Assembly: GCF_002875945.1 (NCBI RefSeq)
Contig: NZ_MCZK01000090.1
Coordinates: forward strand, 62,001-126,000
Direction of reading: 5' to 3'
Source: Vibrio lentus
GTDB taxonomy: Bacteria > Pseudomonadota > Gammaproteobacteria > Enterobacterales > Vibrionaceae
Length of the DNA: 64,000 nucleotides
The first letter of the stretch is position 1. Each line of letters opens with the position of its first letter. Under the pieces are notes generated by a model. It was not told where the DNA came from and did not search any database. It worked only from the letters and a program-made list of their open reading frames with translations. Both the position numbers and the translations under genes were made by a program. Below are positions 8,562-17,758 of this stretch, piece by piece.

Positions 8562-9278
8562 ATGGGAAGAAGTTTTGAAGTGCGCAAGGCCTCAATGGCG
8601 AAAACTGCAGGCGCAAAAATTAAAGTTTATTCTAAATACGGTAAAGAGATTTACGTACTGGCTAAGAACGGCAGCTCTGACCCAGACATGAACTTACCTC
8701 TTAAGCACCTGATTGCTAAAGCGAAGAAAGACCAAGTACCAGCTCACGTTATCGACAAAGCGATCGATAAAGCGAACGGCGGCGGCGGTGAAGACTTCCA
8801 ACCAGCTCGTTACGAAGGTTTTGGCCCTGGTGGCACAAGCGTAATCGTTGACTGTCTAACTGACAACGGCAACCGTACTTTCCAAGACGTTCGCCAATGT
8901 TTCGTTAAAACTGGCGCGAAAATCGGTGTTGAAGGTACTGTTTCTCACATGTTCGCTCACCAAGCTGTATTCCAGTTTGCAGGCGAAGATGACGAGATCA
9001 TCCTAGAAACGCTAATGATGGAAGACGTAGACGTGACTGACGTTGAGCTAGAAGACGGTGTTATCACTGTATTCGCTCCAACGACTGAGTTCTTCAAAAC
9101 GAAGACTGCACTGCACACTGCGTTCCCTGAGCTAACTCTAGACGTTGAGGAAATCACTTTCGTTCCTCAAACAACTACGCCAGTAGCTGAAGAAGATTCT
9201 GAGAAGTTCCAGAAATTCTTAGACATGCTTGACGACTGTGATGATGTTCAGCAGGTTTACCACAACGCTGAGCTGTAA
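8562..9278 (+). CDS. yeeN: YebC/TACO1 family protein, YeeN type
   Basis: The 238-residue length and sequence ([55 protein letters not shown]-terminal [12 protein letters not shown]) match the YeeN branch of the YebC family. The family was first described as transcription regulators; later work links YebC/TACO1 to relief of ribosome stalling. The three-domain arrangement is complete. It is monocistronic, with its own promoter and terminator. Vibrios usually carry another YebC elsewhere, so this is likely a paralogue. Confidence 0.92.
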   Translation: MGRSFEVRKASMAKTAGAKIKVYSKYGKEIYVLAKNGSSDPDMNLPLKHLIAKAKKDQVPAHVIDKAIDKANGGGGEDFQPARYEGFGPGGTSVIVDCLTDNGNRTFQDVRQCFVKTGAKIGVEGTVSHMFAHQAVFQFAGEDDEIILETLMMEDVDVTDVELEDGVITVFAPTTEFFKTKTALHTAFPELTLDVEEITFVPQTTTPVAEEDSEKFQKFLDMLDDCDDVQQVYHNAEL

Positions 9279-9301
9279 TCTTTACAGTAACAACAGTTAT
9301 T

Positions 9302-9331
9302 AAAAAACCGAGCCTAGTGCTCGGTTTTTTT
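9302..9331 (+). terminator. intrinsic terminator after yeeN
   Basis: AAAAAACCGAGC pairs with GCTCGGTTTTTTT around a CTAGT loop, 23 bp after the stop codon. Confidence 0.85.
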
Positions 9332-9404
9332 ATGTCGGTAACAATGATTAAATGCCTTGATCATTGTTCCAGAGGTTTTATTAATAACCCTTGAATTCAT
9401 GCTC

Positions 9405-9662
9405 TTAATCTTCGCATAAGTTAACTTTAGTTATCGTTTTTGGTCTCGGGCGACATAACCACTCCGCGACTTTTCTGACTTGTGGCAATAGGGTTAGGCT
9501 TAGTGTGAGTGCACACGGCCAAGCAATCAAAAAGCTGTTTAACCAAATTGGTGGCCATGCTTGGCTGAAACCCATCTTATACCCCGATATGATCCCCGAC
9601 ATCATGATAGCCATGACCAGTGAAGACAATATCGCTGTAACCCAATGCAGTTTGTTGTTCAT
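9405..9662 (-). CDS. DUF2798 family small membrane protein
   Basis: An 85-residue protein with two predicted membrane helices (WVTAILSSLVMAIMMSGIIS and WLNSFLIAWPCALTLSLTLL) and a basic C-terminal tail. This two-helix pattern, with the MSGIISGY and AWPCAL segments, is that of DUF2798; function unknown. It is transcribed divergently from the LysR regulator at 9746, which may control it. A good ribosome site (AAGGAG) precedes the ATG. Confidence 0.75.
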   Translation of the reverse strand: MNNKLHWVTAILSSLVMAIMMSGIISGYKMGFSQAWPPIWLNSFLIAWPCALTLSLTLLPQVRKVAEWLCRPRPKTITKVNLCED

Positions 9663-9745
9663 CCTTTCTCCTTAGTGATTTTATTATTGGAATGCATTAA
9701 GGTTACTCTTATCCATAAATGAGAAAAATAGGCACATATAGAAGT

Positions 9746-10645
9746 ATGAATTCCATATTCGGAAACATTGATGATCTATTCCTGTTTTGTACTGTGGTGG
9801 AAGAGGGCTCTTTGTTGTCGGCATCGAAGCGACTTCAATTGCCTGTGTCGACCATGTCACGTCGGTTAACCGCCTTGGAAGAGCGCTTGAGCATCCGCCT
9901 TCTGGAAAAGAAAGGCAGAGAGCTGGTGGCGACGAAAGATGGTGAGGCGGCCTTTGCAGCGCTGAGCAGTGGTATGGAATCTTTGCATCAAGGGTTTAGT
10001 AGCCTGCTTGAAGAGCGCGATGCGATTCAAGGCAAGATAAAGCTCGCGGTGCCTCATAATTTCTATAGCGGTTTTCTTCGGCCAACGGTTGAGCAATACC
10101 TCACTCAGTATCCGAACGTGCAGCTCAATCTCATTCTGAGTCAGCAGCAAGTGGTGCCTGAAACCGATCGTGACTTGTTGATCACGTTTCAAATTTCCGA
10201 CATGGACGGCATGATTGCGCGGCCACTGTTTAAGGCCAAGCACGGTTTTTTTGCGAGCCAAGAGTATTTGGACTCTCGTGATGAGATTAAAAATCCGGAC
10301 GATCTCGAGCATCAAGAGTGGATTAATGTCGATGATGTGTTTGATATACCGCTCTACAAATCCGATCGCTTAGCGCAGATGGTGACGATTAAACCTAAGT
10401 TCATCGTTAATGATATTTATGCTGTTGCGGCCGCGGCCCAAAAGGGGTTGGGTATCGCCTCACTGCCTTTTCGCCATGTTTCTCCGGAAATGAATCTGAT
10501 TCAAGTGCTCCCTGAGTATCATCGGGGTGATCGCCAAGCGTATTTAGTGTACAAAGAAAGAAAATATCAGCCGAAGGCTTTGACTTTGCTTATCGATACG
10601 TTGATTGAGAGCGTTCAGTCATTCCATCACGATGAGCTGAGTTAA
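9746..10645 (+). CDS. LysR family transcriptional regulator
   Basis: The N-terminal winged helix-turn-helix (DDLFLFCTVVEEGSLLSASK, then PVSTMSRRLTALEERL) and a periplasmic-binding-like effector domain from about residue 90 define a LysR regulator of 299 residues. I chose the ATG at 9746 over one 27 bp earlier because the product then begins in the usual place just before the HTH; neither has a strong ribosome site. It lies 17 bp upstream of the dehydrogenase at 10663 on the same strand and diverges from the DUF2798 gene, so either could be its target. Confidence 0.88.
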   Translation: MNSIFGNIDDLFLFCTVVEEGSLLSASKRLQLPVSTMSRRLTALEERLSIRLLEKKGRELVATKDGEAAFAALSSGMESLHQGFSSLLEERDAIQGKIKLAVPHNFYSGFLRPTVEQYLTQYPNVQLNLILSQQQVVPETDRDLLITFQISDMDGMIARPLFKAKHGFFASQEYLDSRDEIKNPDDLEHQEWINVDDVFDIPLYKSDRLAQMVTIKPKFIVNDIYAVAAAAQKGLGIASLPFRHVSPEMNLIQVLPEYHRGDRQAYLVYKERKYQPKALTLLIDTLIESVQSFHHDELS

Positions 10646-10662
10646 ATAAAAAGGAGTAAGAA

Positions 10663-11538
10663 ATGAAAGTAAGTTTTATCGGGCTAGGCGTAATGGGTTT
10701 CCCAATGGCTGGCCACCTAGTCAAAGCCGGTTTTGAAGTGACGGTATTTAACCGCACTCACAGCAAAGCATTAGACTGGGCTGATCAACACCAAGGTAAA
10801 GCTGCTGAGAGCGTGGCTGAATGTGTAGCCGAAGCTGACGTAGTATTGGTTTGTGTCGGCAACGACGACGACGTACGCAGCATGACGACCAGCGAAACAG
10901 GCGCACTGGCAGCTATGAAGCCAAACGCGATTCTTGTCGATCACACCACAACGTCTGCGGTTCTGTCTGAAGAGCTTGAAGTGGCAGCGAAGCAAGCGGG
11001 TGTTCGCTTTATGGATGCACCAGTGTCTGGTGGCCAAGCAGGCGCAGAAAACGGCGTGTTAACCATCATGTGTGGTGGCGAACAAGAGCTATTCAACGAC
11101 CTTCAACCTGTATTTGAAGCTTACGGTAAGTCGTCAGTTCTAATGGGCAAAGTCGGCCAAGGCCAACGCGCGAAAATGGTCAATCAGATCTGTATCGCAG
11201 GCGTACTGAACGGCCTTTCTGAAGGCTTGGTACTTGCTGAAAAATCAGGTTTGGATATCCCAACTTTGGTTGATTGCCTTAAAAACGGCGCTGCTGGTTC
11301 ATGGCAGATGGAAAACCGCGCCACCACAATGGCGCAAGACAAGTTCGACTTTGGCTTCGCAATTGATTGGATGATCAAAGACTTAGGCTTCTGCCTAGAT
11401 GAAGCAGAGCGTCAAGGTATCCAATTGCCATTGACGGAAAAGACCAACAACGCATACAAGGCATTGTCTGCTGAAGGACAAGGCCGCATGGATACGTCAG
11501 TATTGATGAAAGCTGTCGTTGAAGAAACTAAGAAGTAG
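10663..11538 (+). CDS. NAD(P)-dependent oxidoreductase, 3-hydroxyisobutyrate dehydrogenase family
   Basis: A 291-residue beta-hydroxyacid dehydrogenase. The Rossmann motif GLGVMGFPMAGHL is at the extreme N-terminus, followed by FNRT (which favours NADPH). DAPVSGGQAGAENG is the substrate-binding motif and GQGQRAKMVNQ contains the catalytic lysine. The family includes 3-hydroxyisobutyrate, tartronate semialdehyde and glyoxylate/succinic semialdehyde reductases; the exact substrate cannot be told by eye. The ribosome site is strong (AAGGAG) and the gene follows the LysR gene closely, so the two are probably co-transcribed. Confidence 0.88.
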   Translation: MKVSFIGLGVMGFPMAGHLVKAGFEVTVFNRTHSKALDWADQHQGKAAESVAECVAEADVVLVCVGNDDDVRSMTTSETGALAAMKPNAILVDHTTTSAVLSEELEVAAKQAGVRFMDAPVSGGQAGAENGVLTIMCGGEQELFNDLQPVFEAYGKSSVLMGKVGQGQRAKMVNQICIAGVLNGLSEGLVLAEKSGLDIPTLVDCLKNGAAGSWQMENRATTMAQDKFDFGFAIDWMIKDLGFCLDEAERQGIQLPLTEKTNNAYKALSAEGQGRMDTSVLMKAVVEETKK

Positions 11539-11574
11539 AAAGATCGAAGTAATTGAAGCTTCGTTTAGATAACT

Positions 11575-11604
11575 AAAAATAGCCGCTGATTAGCGGCTAT
11601 TTTT
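11575..11604 (+). terminator. intrinsic terminator after the dehydrogenase
   Basis: A 13-bp perfect stem (AAAAATAGCCGCT / AGCGGCTATTTTT) with a GATT loop and T-run lies 37 bp after the stop. The remaining 240 bp up to katA hold no gene; promoter elements for katA must lie there but none stands out. Confidence 0.85.
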
Positions 11605-11844
11605 GTTTGATTTGTATAGAAGTACAGGCGAAGCATGGGTTTTGAAACTCACAATTGGCCAGTGGTATACTCGCATCCTAATCAAATGTCATCGTTCCAT
11701 CGTTTTCACCTATTGAATCTATCGTTATTTCCCATTAAACAAATGTAAACATTGAAGTTATATTCTTGGTGGGCAGAAAAGAGCTTTTGAATATCCATTA
11801 ACCACTCGACTGGTTTAATGGTTAGCACGCATTGGAGAGCAACC

Positions 11845-13365
11845 ATGCAGATGTCAAAAAGCTTTTTATTAATTACAGTTGGCTTAGCCAGCACATCTCT
11901 ACAGGCTCAAACCCTGACCAGAGACAACGGTGCACCAGTAGGTGATAACCAAAACTCCATAACAGCAGGTGAGAATGGCAGTGTATTACTGCAAGACGTC
12001 CATCTGATCCAAAAATTGCAGCGTTTTGCCAGAGAACGTATTCCTGAGCGTGTTGTTCATGCTCGTGGTACGGGCGCACATGGTGAATTCGTCGCTTCTG
12101 GTAATTTTAGTGATTTAACGGTTTCCGACCCTTTTACTAATAAAGGTAAGGTGACTCCTGTTTTCGTTCGTTTTTCGACCGTTATTCACTCTAAAGGATC
12201 ACCAGAAACACTTCGCGACCCGCGTGGTTTCGCCACCAAATTTTATACTGAACAGGGTAATTGGGATCTGGTAGGGAATAATCTGCCTGTGTTCTTTATT
12301 CGTGATTCGATTAAGTTTCCGGATATGGTGCACTCTCTAAAACCGTCTCCAGTCACCAACGTTCAGGATCCAAACCGATTCTTCGACTTCTTTAGCAGTG
12401 AGCCGGGTGCGACCAACATGCTGACTTGGGTGTACAGCAATTTAGGTACGCCAGCGAGTTATCGGACCATGGATGGCTTCGGGGTTCATGCCTATAAGTG
12501 GATCAATAAGCAAGGCGATGTGAACTATGTGAAGTTCCAATGGAAGAGCCAGCAAGGCATCAAAAGCCTTCGCCCTGATCAAGTCACTGAGATGCAAGGT
12601 AAAGATTTTAACCATCTTACCAATGACCTTTACGCTGAAATTGGCCGACGTAATTACCCTAAGTGGGATCTTTACGTGAAGGTTTTGTCTCCGGAGGCGT
12701 TAAGCAAGCTTGACTACAACGGGCTGGATGCAACCAAAGTATGGCTGAATGTGAAAGATCAAAAAGTCGGCACTATGACGTTGAACCGTCTACCTGAAAA
12801 CTTCTTTCTAGACACTGAACAGTCGGCATTTTCGCCTTCGAATCTGATTCCTGGTATCGAGCCGTCTGAAGACCGTTTGCTGCAAGGCCGTTTGTTTGCG
12901 TACGCCGATACACAGCTTTACCGCTTAGGAGCAAACTTATTCCAACTGCCCGTTAACCGACCGTTAGTGCCAGTGAGCAGCCATAACCAAAATGGGTTGA
13001 GCAATAATGCATCGCTAACTAATGGTGCCGTGAACTATGAACCAAGTCGAAAACTAGAGTTAGCAGAAGATGCTCAATTCAAAGCTGTAGAAACCAAGCT
13101 TGTTGGTACGGTTCAACAAAAAGCGATCAGTAATCCACGAAACTTCTATCAAGCGGGTATGCAGTACCGCAGCATGAATGAACAAGACAAAAGTGACTTG
13201 ATTGCAAACCTCGCTGGTGACTTGAATAAAGTGACGGACAAAGACATCAAAACGACGATGGTGAGCTACTTCTATCGTGCAGACAAACAGTATGGAACGC
13301 GTTTGGCTAAAGCAACTGACACCAGTATGTCACGAGTGGAAAAACTCTCGCAAGCGAACAATTAA
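11845..13365 (+). CDS. katA: periplasmic haem catalase
   Basis: A monofunctional small-subunit catalase of about 506 residues that converts hydrogen peroxide to water and oxygen. The catalytic His is in RVVHARGTGAHG (His72), the distal Asn in VGNNLPVFFIRD (Asn145), and the haem-ligating Tyr in LFAYADTQLYRLG (Tyr353). A cleavable signal peptide (KSFLLITVGLASTSLQA, then QT) sends it to the periplasm, as for Aliivibrio fischeri KatA. The start at 11845 follows GGAGAG; the ATG 27 bp earlier would put extra residues before the signal. It heads a run with an ankyrin protein and a Cu-Zn superoxide dismutase. Confidence 0.95.
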   Translation: MQMSKSFLLITVGLASTSLQAQTLTRDNGAPVGDNQNSITAGENGSVLLQDVHLIQKLQRFARERIPERVVHARGTGAHGEFVASGNFSDLTVSDPFTNKGKVTPVFVRFSTVIHSKGSPETLRDPRGFATKFYTEQGNWDLVGNNLPVFFIRDSIKFPDMVHSLKPSPVTNVQDPNRFFDFFSSEPGATNMLTWVYSNLGTPASYRTMDGFGVHAYKWINKQGDVNYVKFQWKSQQGIKSLRPDQVTEMQGKDFNHLTNDLYAEIGRRNYPKWDLYVKVLSPEALSKLDYNGLDATKVWLNVKDQKVGTMTLNRLPENFFLDTEQSAFSPSNLIPGIEPSEDRLLQGRLFAYADTQLYRLGANLFQLPVNRPLVPVSSHNQNGLSNNASLTNGAVNYEPSRKLELAEDAQFKAVETKLVGTVQQKAISNPRNFYQAGMQYRSMNEQDKSDLIANLAGDLNKVTDKDIKTTMVSYFYRADKQYGTRLAKATDTSMSRVEKLSQANN

Positions 13366-13390
13366 GTAACAATGTAAGACGTAAAGTTTT

Positions 13391-13447
13391 GGCCTGCGGG
13401 AGATTTATCTGCTCTTTTCTGCCCGAAAATCAGGGCTCCTGTAGGCC
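13391..13447 (+). other. conserved-looking stem-loop between katA and ankB
   Basis: GGCCTGCGGGAG (13391-13402) pairs with CTCCTGTAGGCC (13436-13447), 12 bp including two G-U pairs; an inner GCCC/GGGC stem sits in the loop. The use of G-U pairs on the plus strand suggests an RNA structure. There is no T-run, so it is more likely a processing or stability element than a terminator. Confidence 0.4.
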
Positions 13448-13478
13448 ATTCTCTAATCATGTTAGTTAGGGGGAATAA

Positions 13479-13943
13479 ATGAAAATCGTATTTTTACTCA
13501 GCTCCGTTTTTTTCTCTTTGATCTTCTCGCTCAGCTTATTGGCTGCTGACGACAAACTGGAAGAGGAATACCAATCTCTGGTTGGGTTGTTCTTTGATGC
13601 CGCTCGTATTGGTAACAATGAAGTGATCGATGCATTTGTTTCTCAAGGTTTTCCTATTGATCAACGCAATAACCAAAGTTATACAGCACTCATGGTAGCC
13701 GCTTATCAAGGAAACAGAGAAACCGTGGGGCTTTTACTCGATTCGGGTGCCAATGCATGCCTGCAAGACAAACGTGGAAACACTGCTTTGATGGGAGCAT
13801 TGATTAAACGCGAAATCAGTATTGCGAAAGACTTGTACCAAGCGGAGTGTTCCCCAGAATTGCGTAATAAAGCAGGACTTAATTTGAAAGAATTTGCCGA
13901 AATCTATGGTCAATCCAATGTGCTGAAATCCCTTTCGCACTAA
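13479..13943 (+). CDS. secreted ankyrin-repeat protein, catalase-associated (AnkB-like)
   Basis: A 154-residue protein with a signal peptide (IVFLLSSVFFSLIFSLSLLA, cleaved near AAD) and about three ankyrin repeats, including SYTALMVAAYQGNRETVGLL and the next copy GNTALMGALIKREISIA. Small periplasmic ankyrin proteins next to catalase genes are known (ankB beside katB in Pseudomonas), where they support catalase activity. It follows katA by 113 bp and precedes sodC by 38 bp, consistent with one oxidative-defence operon. The ribosome site GGGGGA is good. Confidence 0.82.
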   Translation: MKIVFLLSSVFFSLIFSLSLLAADDKLEEEYQSLVGLFFDAARIGNNEVIDAFVSQGFPIDQRNNQSYTALMVAAYQGNRETVGLLLDSGANACLQDKRGNTALMGALIKREISIAKDLYQAECSPELRNKAGLNLKEFAEIYGQSNVLKSLSH

Positions 13944-13981
13944 ATGAAGTGTGCTAATAACAATAAAAAGGACGTAATAAT

Positions 13982-14494
13982 ATGAACAAAACAACATGGC
14001 TTGCTGCACTCGCCCTTATCTCTTCTCCTGTTTTTGCTGAAGTAGTGAATGTTGAAATGATCGATCTTGGCTCGGGTCAGTCAACCGGAACTGTAATGAT
14101 AAGCTCAAGTGAATACGGAGCTGTTTTTACGCCGGAATTGAAAGGTTTACCTGCTGGTACACATGGCTTCCATGTACACGTCAATGGCTCATGCGACAGC
14201 CTCACCAAAGATGGCAAAATCATACTCGGTGGAGCCGCTGGCGGACATTATGACCCAGAGAAAACGGGTAAGCATGGTTTCCCTTGGACTGATGATAATC
14301 ATCTTGGTGATTTACCGTCGCTTTACGTTAATGCTCATGGCGTAGCCGACTAACCAGTAATGGCGCCAAGAGTGACATTAGATGACGTGAAAGGCAGAGC
14401 GTTGATGCTCCATGCTGGCGGTGACAACCATTCTGACCACCCAGCTAAACTTGGCGGCGGTGGTGCACGCATTGTCTGTGGCGTGATTAAGTAG
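13982..14494 (+). pseudogene. sodC: superoxide dismutase [Cu-Zn], interrupted by in-frame stop
   Basis: The first 123 residues are a normal periplasmic Cu-Zn superoxide dismutase: signal peptide ending in SPVFA, Cu ligands in HGFHVHVNGSC, and the Zn loop GGHYDPEKTGKHG...DDNHLGDLP. A TAA at 14351-14353 stops the frame. The same frame then continues without interruption to 14494 with the expected C-terminus, including [26 protein letters not shown] and VIK. The truncated product lacks the last Cu-ligand His, the disulfide Cys and the active-site Arg, so it should be inactive. The stop replaces what is Asn in related proteins (xNPVxAPR). It may be a true null allele, a read-through case or a sequence error. 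Confidence 0.85.
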
Positions 14495-14515
14495 TCCCTT
14501 TTTTTAAAAGTCGTT

Positions 14516-14548
14516 AAAAGCGCTCCAACTATAGTTGGAGCGCTTTTT
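14516..14548 (+). terminator. intrinsic terminator after sodC
   Basis: AAAAGCGCTCCAAC pairs with GTTGGAGCGCTTTT and is followed by T; it closes the katA-ankB-sodC run. The rest of 14549-14839 is AT-rich and shows no gene. Confidence 0.85.
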
Positions 14549-14839
14549 ATAGGTATGGATGGGGCTTGTTCGTTGACGCGGAATAGGTATCAATGGATCC
14601 GGCTTCAGTTTGGATGAAGCAGAAGAGACTAAAAAGTCATCTAATATTGATTTACTTGTTTCATTGTAAGAATGAGGAACTAACTCATTCACTTACGTGC
14701 GCACACTAATCCTTCATGATGAGCTTTTTGTTAGTAAAAACATCCATTTCAATGGTTATTTTATCGCCACTCTTTATTTGGTTGATAGATTTATCATATT
14801 GTTACAATTGCTTACATTTTGATGGTTAGAGGCAATTTA

Positions 14840-16003
14840 ATGCGATATCAATCTTCACCAAGTACCCACACAGAACAAACACAACAATCTCCCCAAGAGC
14901 GAGCTAATCAACAGCGTTTGGCTCGAAAGGAAGAGCTTACAGTTACTAAAGCCGATAATCAGCGTTGGGCAGAAAATCGAGAAAGAGTCATTGCTGAACG
15001 CAACAACGAAAATACCGACATAACATTAACTCAATTAAAAGAAGACAAGAAAAAGCGTGGATTCAGTTCTTTGTTGTGCGCGAAACCGACCTTTTCTAAA
15101 CTTCCAACCAAGACCATTGCTTATTGTTGGGTAAACACTAAAGCCGAAAGTGGCGAAGACAATATTATTCCGAGTGTTGAAAAGGAACATGGTCTGTTAA
15201 ATGTGATTAGTAATGCAAAAATCACCCCGAAGGTAAAACACATCATTTATGTCGATAGACGCACTGAAGGGCGAACATGTTACGACTCACGCGTTGAGAT
15301 TCCTGCGAATGTTAAGTTCGTTTCCGTTGATGAGTTGCTAGCTAAGAAAAATATGTCAACGCCAGAAATTGCTCAGAAGATGACTGAGTTGTATGAGGCG
15401 AGTATCAATCACGGTAGTCCAGCTTTTGCAAAGAACATGGTCTCTTTATTGGCTTTAAATAAAGGGGATTACTTCTTCGACATAGGTGTCGGCATAAAGC
15501 CGGATGGCAACTTAGCTAAGCACCTCAATGGCGAGAGCAAATATCAGGGAGGCTCAGTAGGAAACGGTAGTTATTTGATGGGGGGACACGAGAAAGAAAG
15601 TATTGAGATGATTGTCGAGTTCCTTTATGGGTTGTATACCTGTGAAAGGGCACCGACGGTACATCCCAAGAAAGCAGTGGAGATCTTAAACAACCTTGAT
15701 GAATCGTTATTGGGATCAGATGTTGTGAACGAGGTTGTAAGCAACGCGAAACTGAACGAAAAAATCACACCTGCTGAATTCGTTACGTATTCTCGAATGA
15801 TGGAGAAAAAGTTTGCTGAGCGCGGCGTTAAGACCACGATGAGTGAATATGCCCGTCATACTGACGCCGTCTTTGGTAATACCATTGCAACAATTACTAA
15901 TGGTACGAAAACGAAATTTGTGGACGGAAAAGACTTCGTTAACAATCATAAGATGAGCCATCTTCATAAAGTCAAAGTGGAAGAACATCATGTTCCAGTT
16001 TGA
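14840..16003 (+). CDS. orphan protein with glycosyltransferase/toxin-like core
   Basis: A 387-residue cytoplasmic-looking protein I cannot assign firmly. Residues 1-75 are rich in Gln, Ser, Thr, Glu and Arg and look disordered (RYQSSPSTHTEQTQQSPQER), like the secretion leader of an effector. From about residue 90, TKTIAYCWVN, then VKHIIYVDRR, then GSPAFAKNMVSLLALNKGDY followed by FFDIGVGIKPDG, recall the order of a GT-A glycosyltransferase of the TcdA/TcdB kind (W near the start, an Ala-rich helix, then an acidic DxD-like loop), but the DxD is not canonical. There is no signal peptide or membrane helix. It is monocistronic, AT-rich and bounded by terminators. The start at 14840 follows AGAGG; an ATG 21 bp upstream has none. 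Function inferred weakly. Confidence 0.6.
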   Translation: MRYQSSPSTHTEQTQQSPQERANQQRLARKEELTVTKADNQRWAENRERVIAERNNENTDITLTQLKEDKKKRGFSSLLCAKPTFSKLPTKTIAYCWVNTKAESGEDNIIPSVEKEHGLLNVISNAKITPKVKHIIYVDRRTEGRTCYDSRVEIPANVKFVSVDELLAKKNMSTPEIAQKMTELYEASINHGSPAFAKNMVSLLALNKGDYFFDIGVGIKPDGNLAKHLNGESKYQGGSVGNGSYLMGGHEKESIEMIVEFLYGLYTCERAPTVHPKKAVEILNNLDESLLGSDVVNEVVSNAKLNEKITPAEFVTYSRMMEKKFAERGVKTTMSEYARHTDAVFGNTIATITNGTKTKFVDGKDFVNNHKMSHLHKVKVEEHHVPV

Positions 16004-16062
16004 TAAAGAGAACAAAGTAGAGCTATAAAAAGCTAGCGAATATCTCAGATAAATTGAAATAG

Positions 16063-16089
16063 AAAAGGGACTCATTGGAGTCTCTTTTT
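16063..16089 (+). terminator. intrinsic terminator after the orphan gene
   Basis: AAAAGGGACTC pairs with GAGTCTCTTTT (one G-U) around ATTG, followed by T. 16090-16312 has no recognisable gene and should hold the promoter of the envelope operon. Confidence 0.75.
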
Positions 16090-16312
16090 GAATGGCGAAT
16101 ATGTTCCTCTCGTGCTGCAACCTATTTATGTTTAGCCGTAATAATAGCCTCAGGTTGGGATGGGGGAAAGTTCGCTACTTTGCTTTTCGTTTTCCACTCA
16201 CACCCTCTCTCAACCGTTCATTCCTCATTATTACCATTCGTCGCATTGATAAAACGGCGTGACAGTTTGTGGTTAACCTTTCAACGTCAACATTTGAAAG
16301 GGATTAGAAATC

Positions 16313-16993
16313 ATGACTACTTCACACTCATTAAACTCAGGCTCTACCACTTCTCTGCTTAAGCGTTCATTGCTGATTGCTCTTGTTTCATTTGCTCCCA
16401 CTTTGGCTCAGGCCAACCCGAGTTCAGACGTGCTCGAAATCTACAACCAAGCCGCGCAAGGCAATGAAGATTTGGTTGAGGTGGCTTATGAACGCCTTAA
16501 CGAAACGCTGCAACAAGACGGCGCTACGCCACTGACTTTGGTTTACCTAGGAAGCACAGAAACCCTGATGGGGCGTGATGCGTTCTTGCCTTGGAACAAG
16601 ATGAAGTATGTGGAGAAGGGCTTATCGACCATTGATAAATCACTGGTTCTGCTTAAAGACGAAGATCAACCCATTCATGAACAACCTCGTGTTCAAGGGC
16701 TCCCTGATTCATACCTGACTCGCGCAATGGCTGCGGTGACTTACACCTCTCTTCCAGACATGTTTAACCATTTTGATCGTGGTTATGACCTGTTCCTCTC
16801 GCTACTGGCTGAAGACGCTTTCCAACAACAACATTTCGCTGCGACCTCGTGGATTTACCGTTATGCCATTACCGCATCGATTCGTGCTGAAGACTTCGAG
16901 CAAGCACAGGTGTGGCTTGAAAAAATGGAAACGGCTGATGCCGGAAACATCGAGACCATGACGGCAAAGGCCCTAATAGCGAAAGCCAAGTAA
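16313..16993 (+). CDS. periplasmic helical-repeat protein, first gene of the envelope ABC operon
   Basis: A 226-residue protein with a signal peptide (LLIALVSFAPTLAQA). The mature part is all-helical, with TPR-like helix pairs (SDVLEIYNQAAQGNEDLVEV; FEQAQVWLEKMETADAG). No enzyme motif is visible. It is the first of seven same-strand genes; the next (ATPase) begins 66 bp later. Given the context it may be a periplasmic accessory of the transporter, but that is inference. Confidence 0.7.
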   Translation: MTTSHSLNSGSTTSLLKRSLLIALVSFAPTLAQANPSSDVLEIYNQAAQGNEDLVEVAYERLNETLQQDGATPLTLVYLGSTETLMGRDAFLPWNKMKYVEKGLSTIDKSLVLLKDEDQPIHEQPRVQGLPDSYLTRAMAAVTYTSLPDMFNHFDRGYDLFLSLLAEDAFQQQHFAATSWIYRYAITASIRAEDFEQAQVWLEKMETADAGNIETMTAKALIAKAK

Positions 16994-17059
16994 TAGTTGC
17001 GAAAGCGAAATAAAGGGCATGGAAGCTAAACAGTTGGTTAGTAATCAGAGGAAAACGGA

Positions 17060-17758
17060 ATGATTGAATTTAAAGGAATCGGCAAGTCTTATCTCACGGG
17101 TGGACAAAGTGTAGACGCACTCAAGGGAGTCAATGGTCAGATTAAACGTGGTGAAATGGTGGCTCTGTGCGGCCCGTCGGGATCGGGAAAAAGCACACTG
17201 TTGAACATCCTTGGTTTGTTGGATATGGACTATCGAGGCGAGATTCATATTGATGGAAAAGCGTATCCAACAGAGCAGATTGCTGCTGCGCGTTTTCGTC
17301 GTCAGTCGTTGGGTTTTGTGTTTCAGCGCTTCAATCTGGTTCCTGTAATGACAGCGCTAGAAAACGTCGCATACCCATTGATGTTGAACCAATATTCGAA
17401 ACAAGAACAGCAGAGCAGAGCGCAAGACATGTTAGAGCGTGTTGGGCTAGGGGATTACGTTCATCACCGACCAGACAACCTTTCAGGTGGCCAGCAACAA
17501 CGTGTCGCGATAGCCAGAGCACTGATCCATAACCCAAGCCTAGTGATTGCCGATGAGCCTACAGCCAGCTTAGACAGCCACACTGCGAACCTTGTGATCG
17601 ACATTATGAAAGAGCTTGGCCACGAAATGGGAACCACCTTTATTGTCGCAACGCACGACCCAAGAATGGCGCAGCGTTGTGATCGAGTGATTGAACTTAT
17701 CGATGGACAACTGGCACCACAAGTCACAGCAACGGAGGCGATCTCATGGGCAAGTTAA
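17060..17758 (+). CDS. ABC transporter ATP-binding protein (LolD/MacB type)
   Basis: A 232-residue ATPase with Walker A GPSGSGKST, Q-loop, signature LSGGQQQR, Walker B VIADEPT and the H-loop ATHD. The ATHDPRMAQRCDRVIEL ending and the size are those of LolD/MacB/FtsE-type ATPases that drive mechanotransmission permeases rather than substrate importers. It overlaps the permease gene by 13 bp, so both are translated together. It would sit on the cytoplasmic face of the inner membrane. Confidence 0.93.
   Translation: MIEFKGIGKSYLTGGQSVDALKGVNGQIKRGEMVALCGPSGSGKSTLLNILGLLDMDYRGEIHIDGKAYPTEQIAAARFRRQSLGFVFQRFNLVPVMTALENVAYPLMLNQYSKQEQQSRAQDMLERVGLGDYVHHRPDNLSGGQQQRVAIARALIHNPSLVIADEPTASLDSHTANLVIDIMKELGHEMGTTFIVATHDPRMAQRCDRVIELIDGQLAPQVTATEAISWAS

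Noticed and set aside
14504..14692. Minus-strand frame of 62 codons after sodC
   Set aside because: It runs through the sodC terminator and has no protein features.
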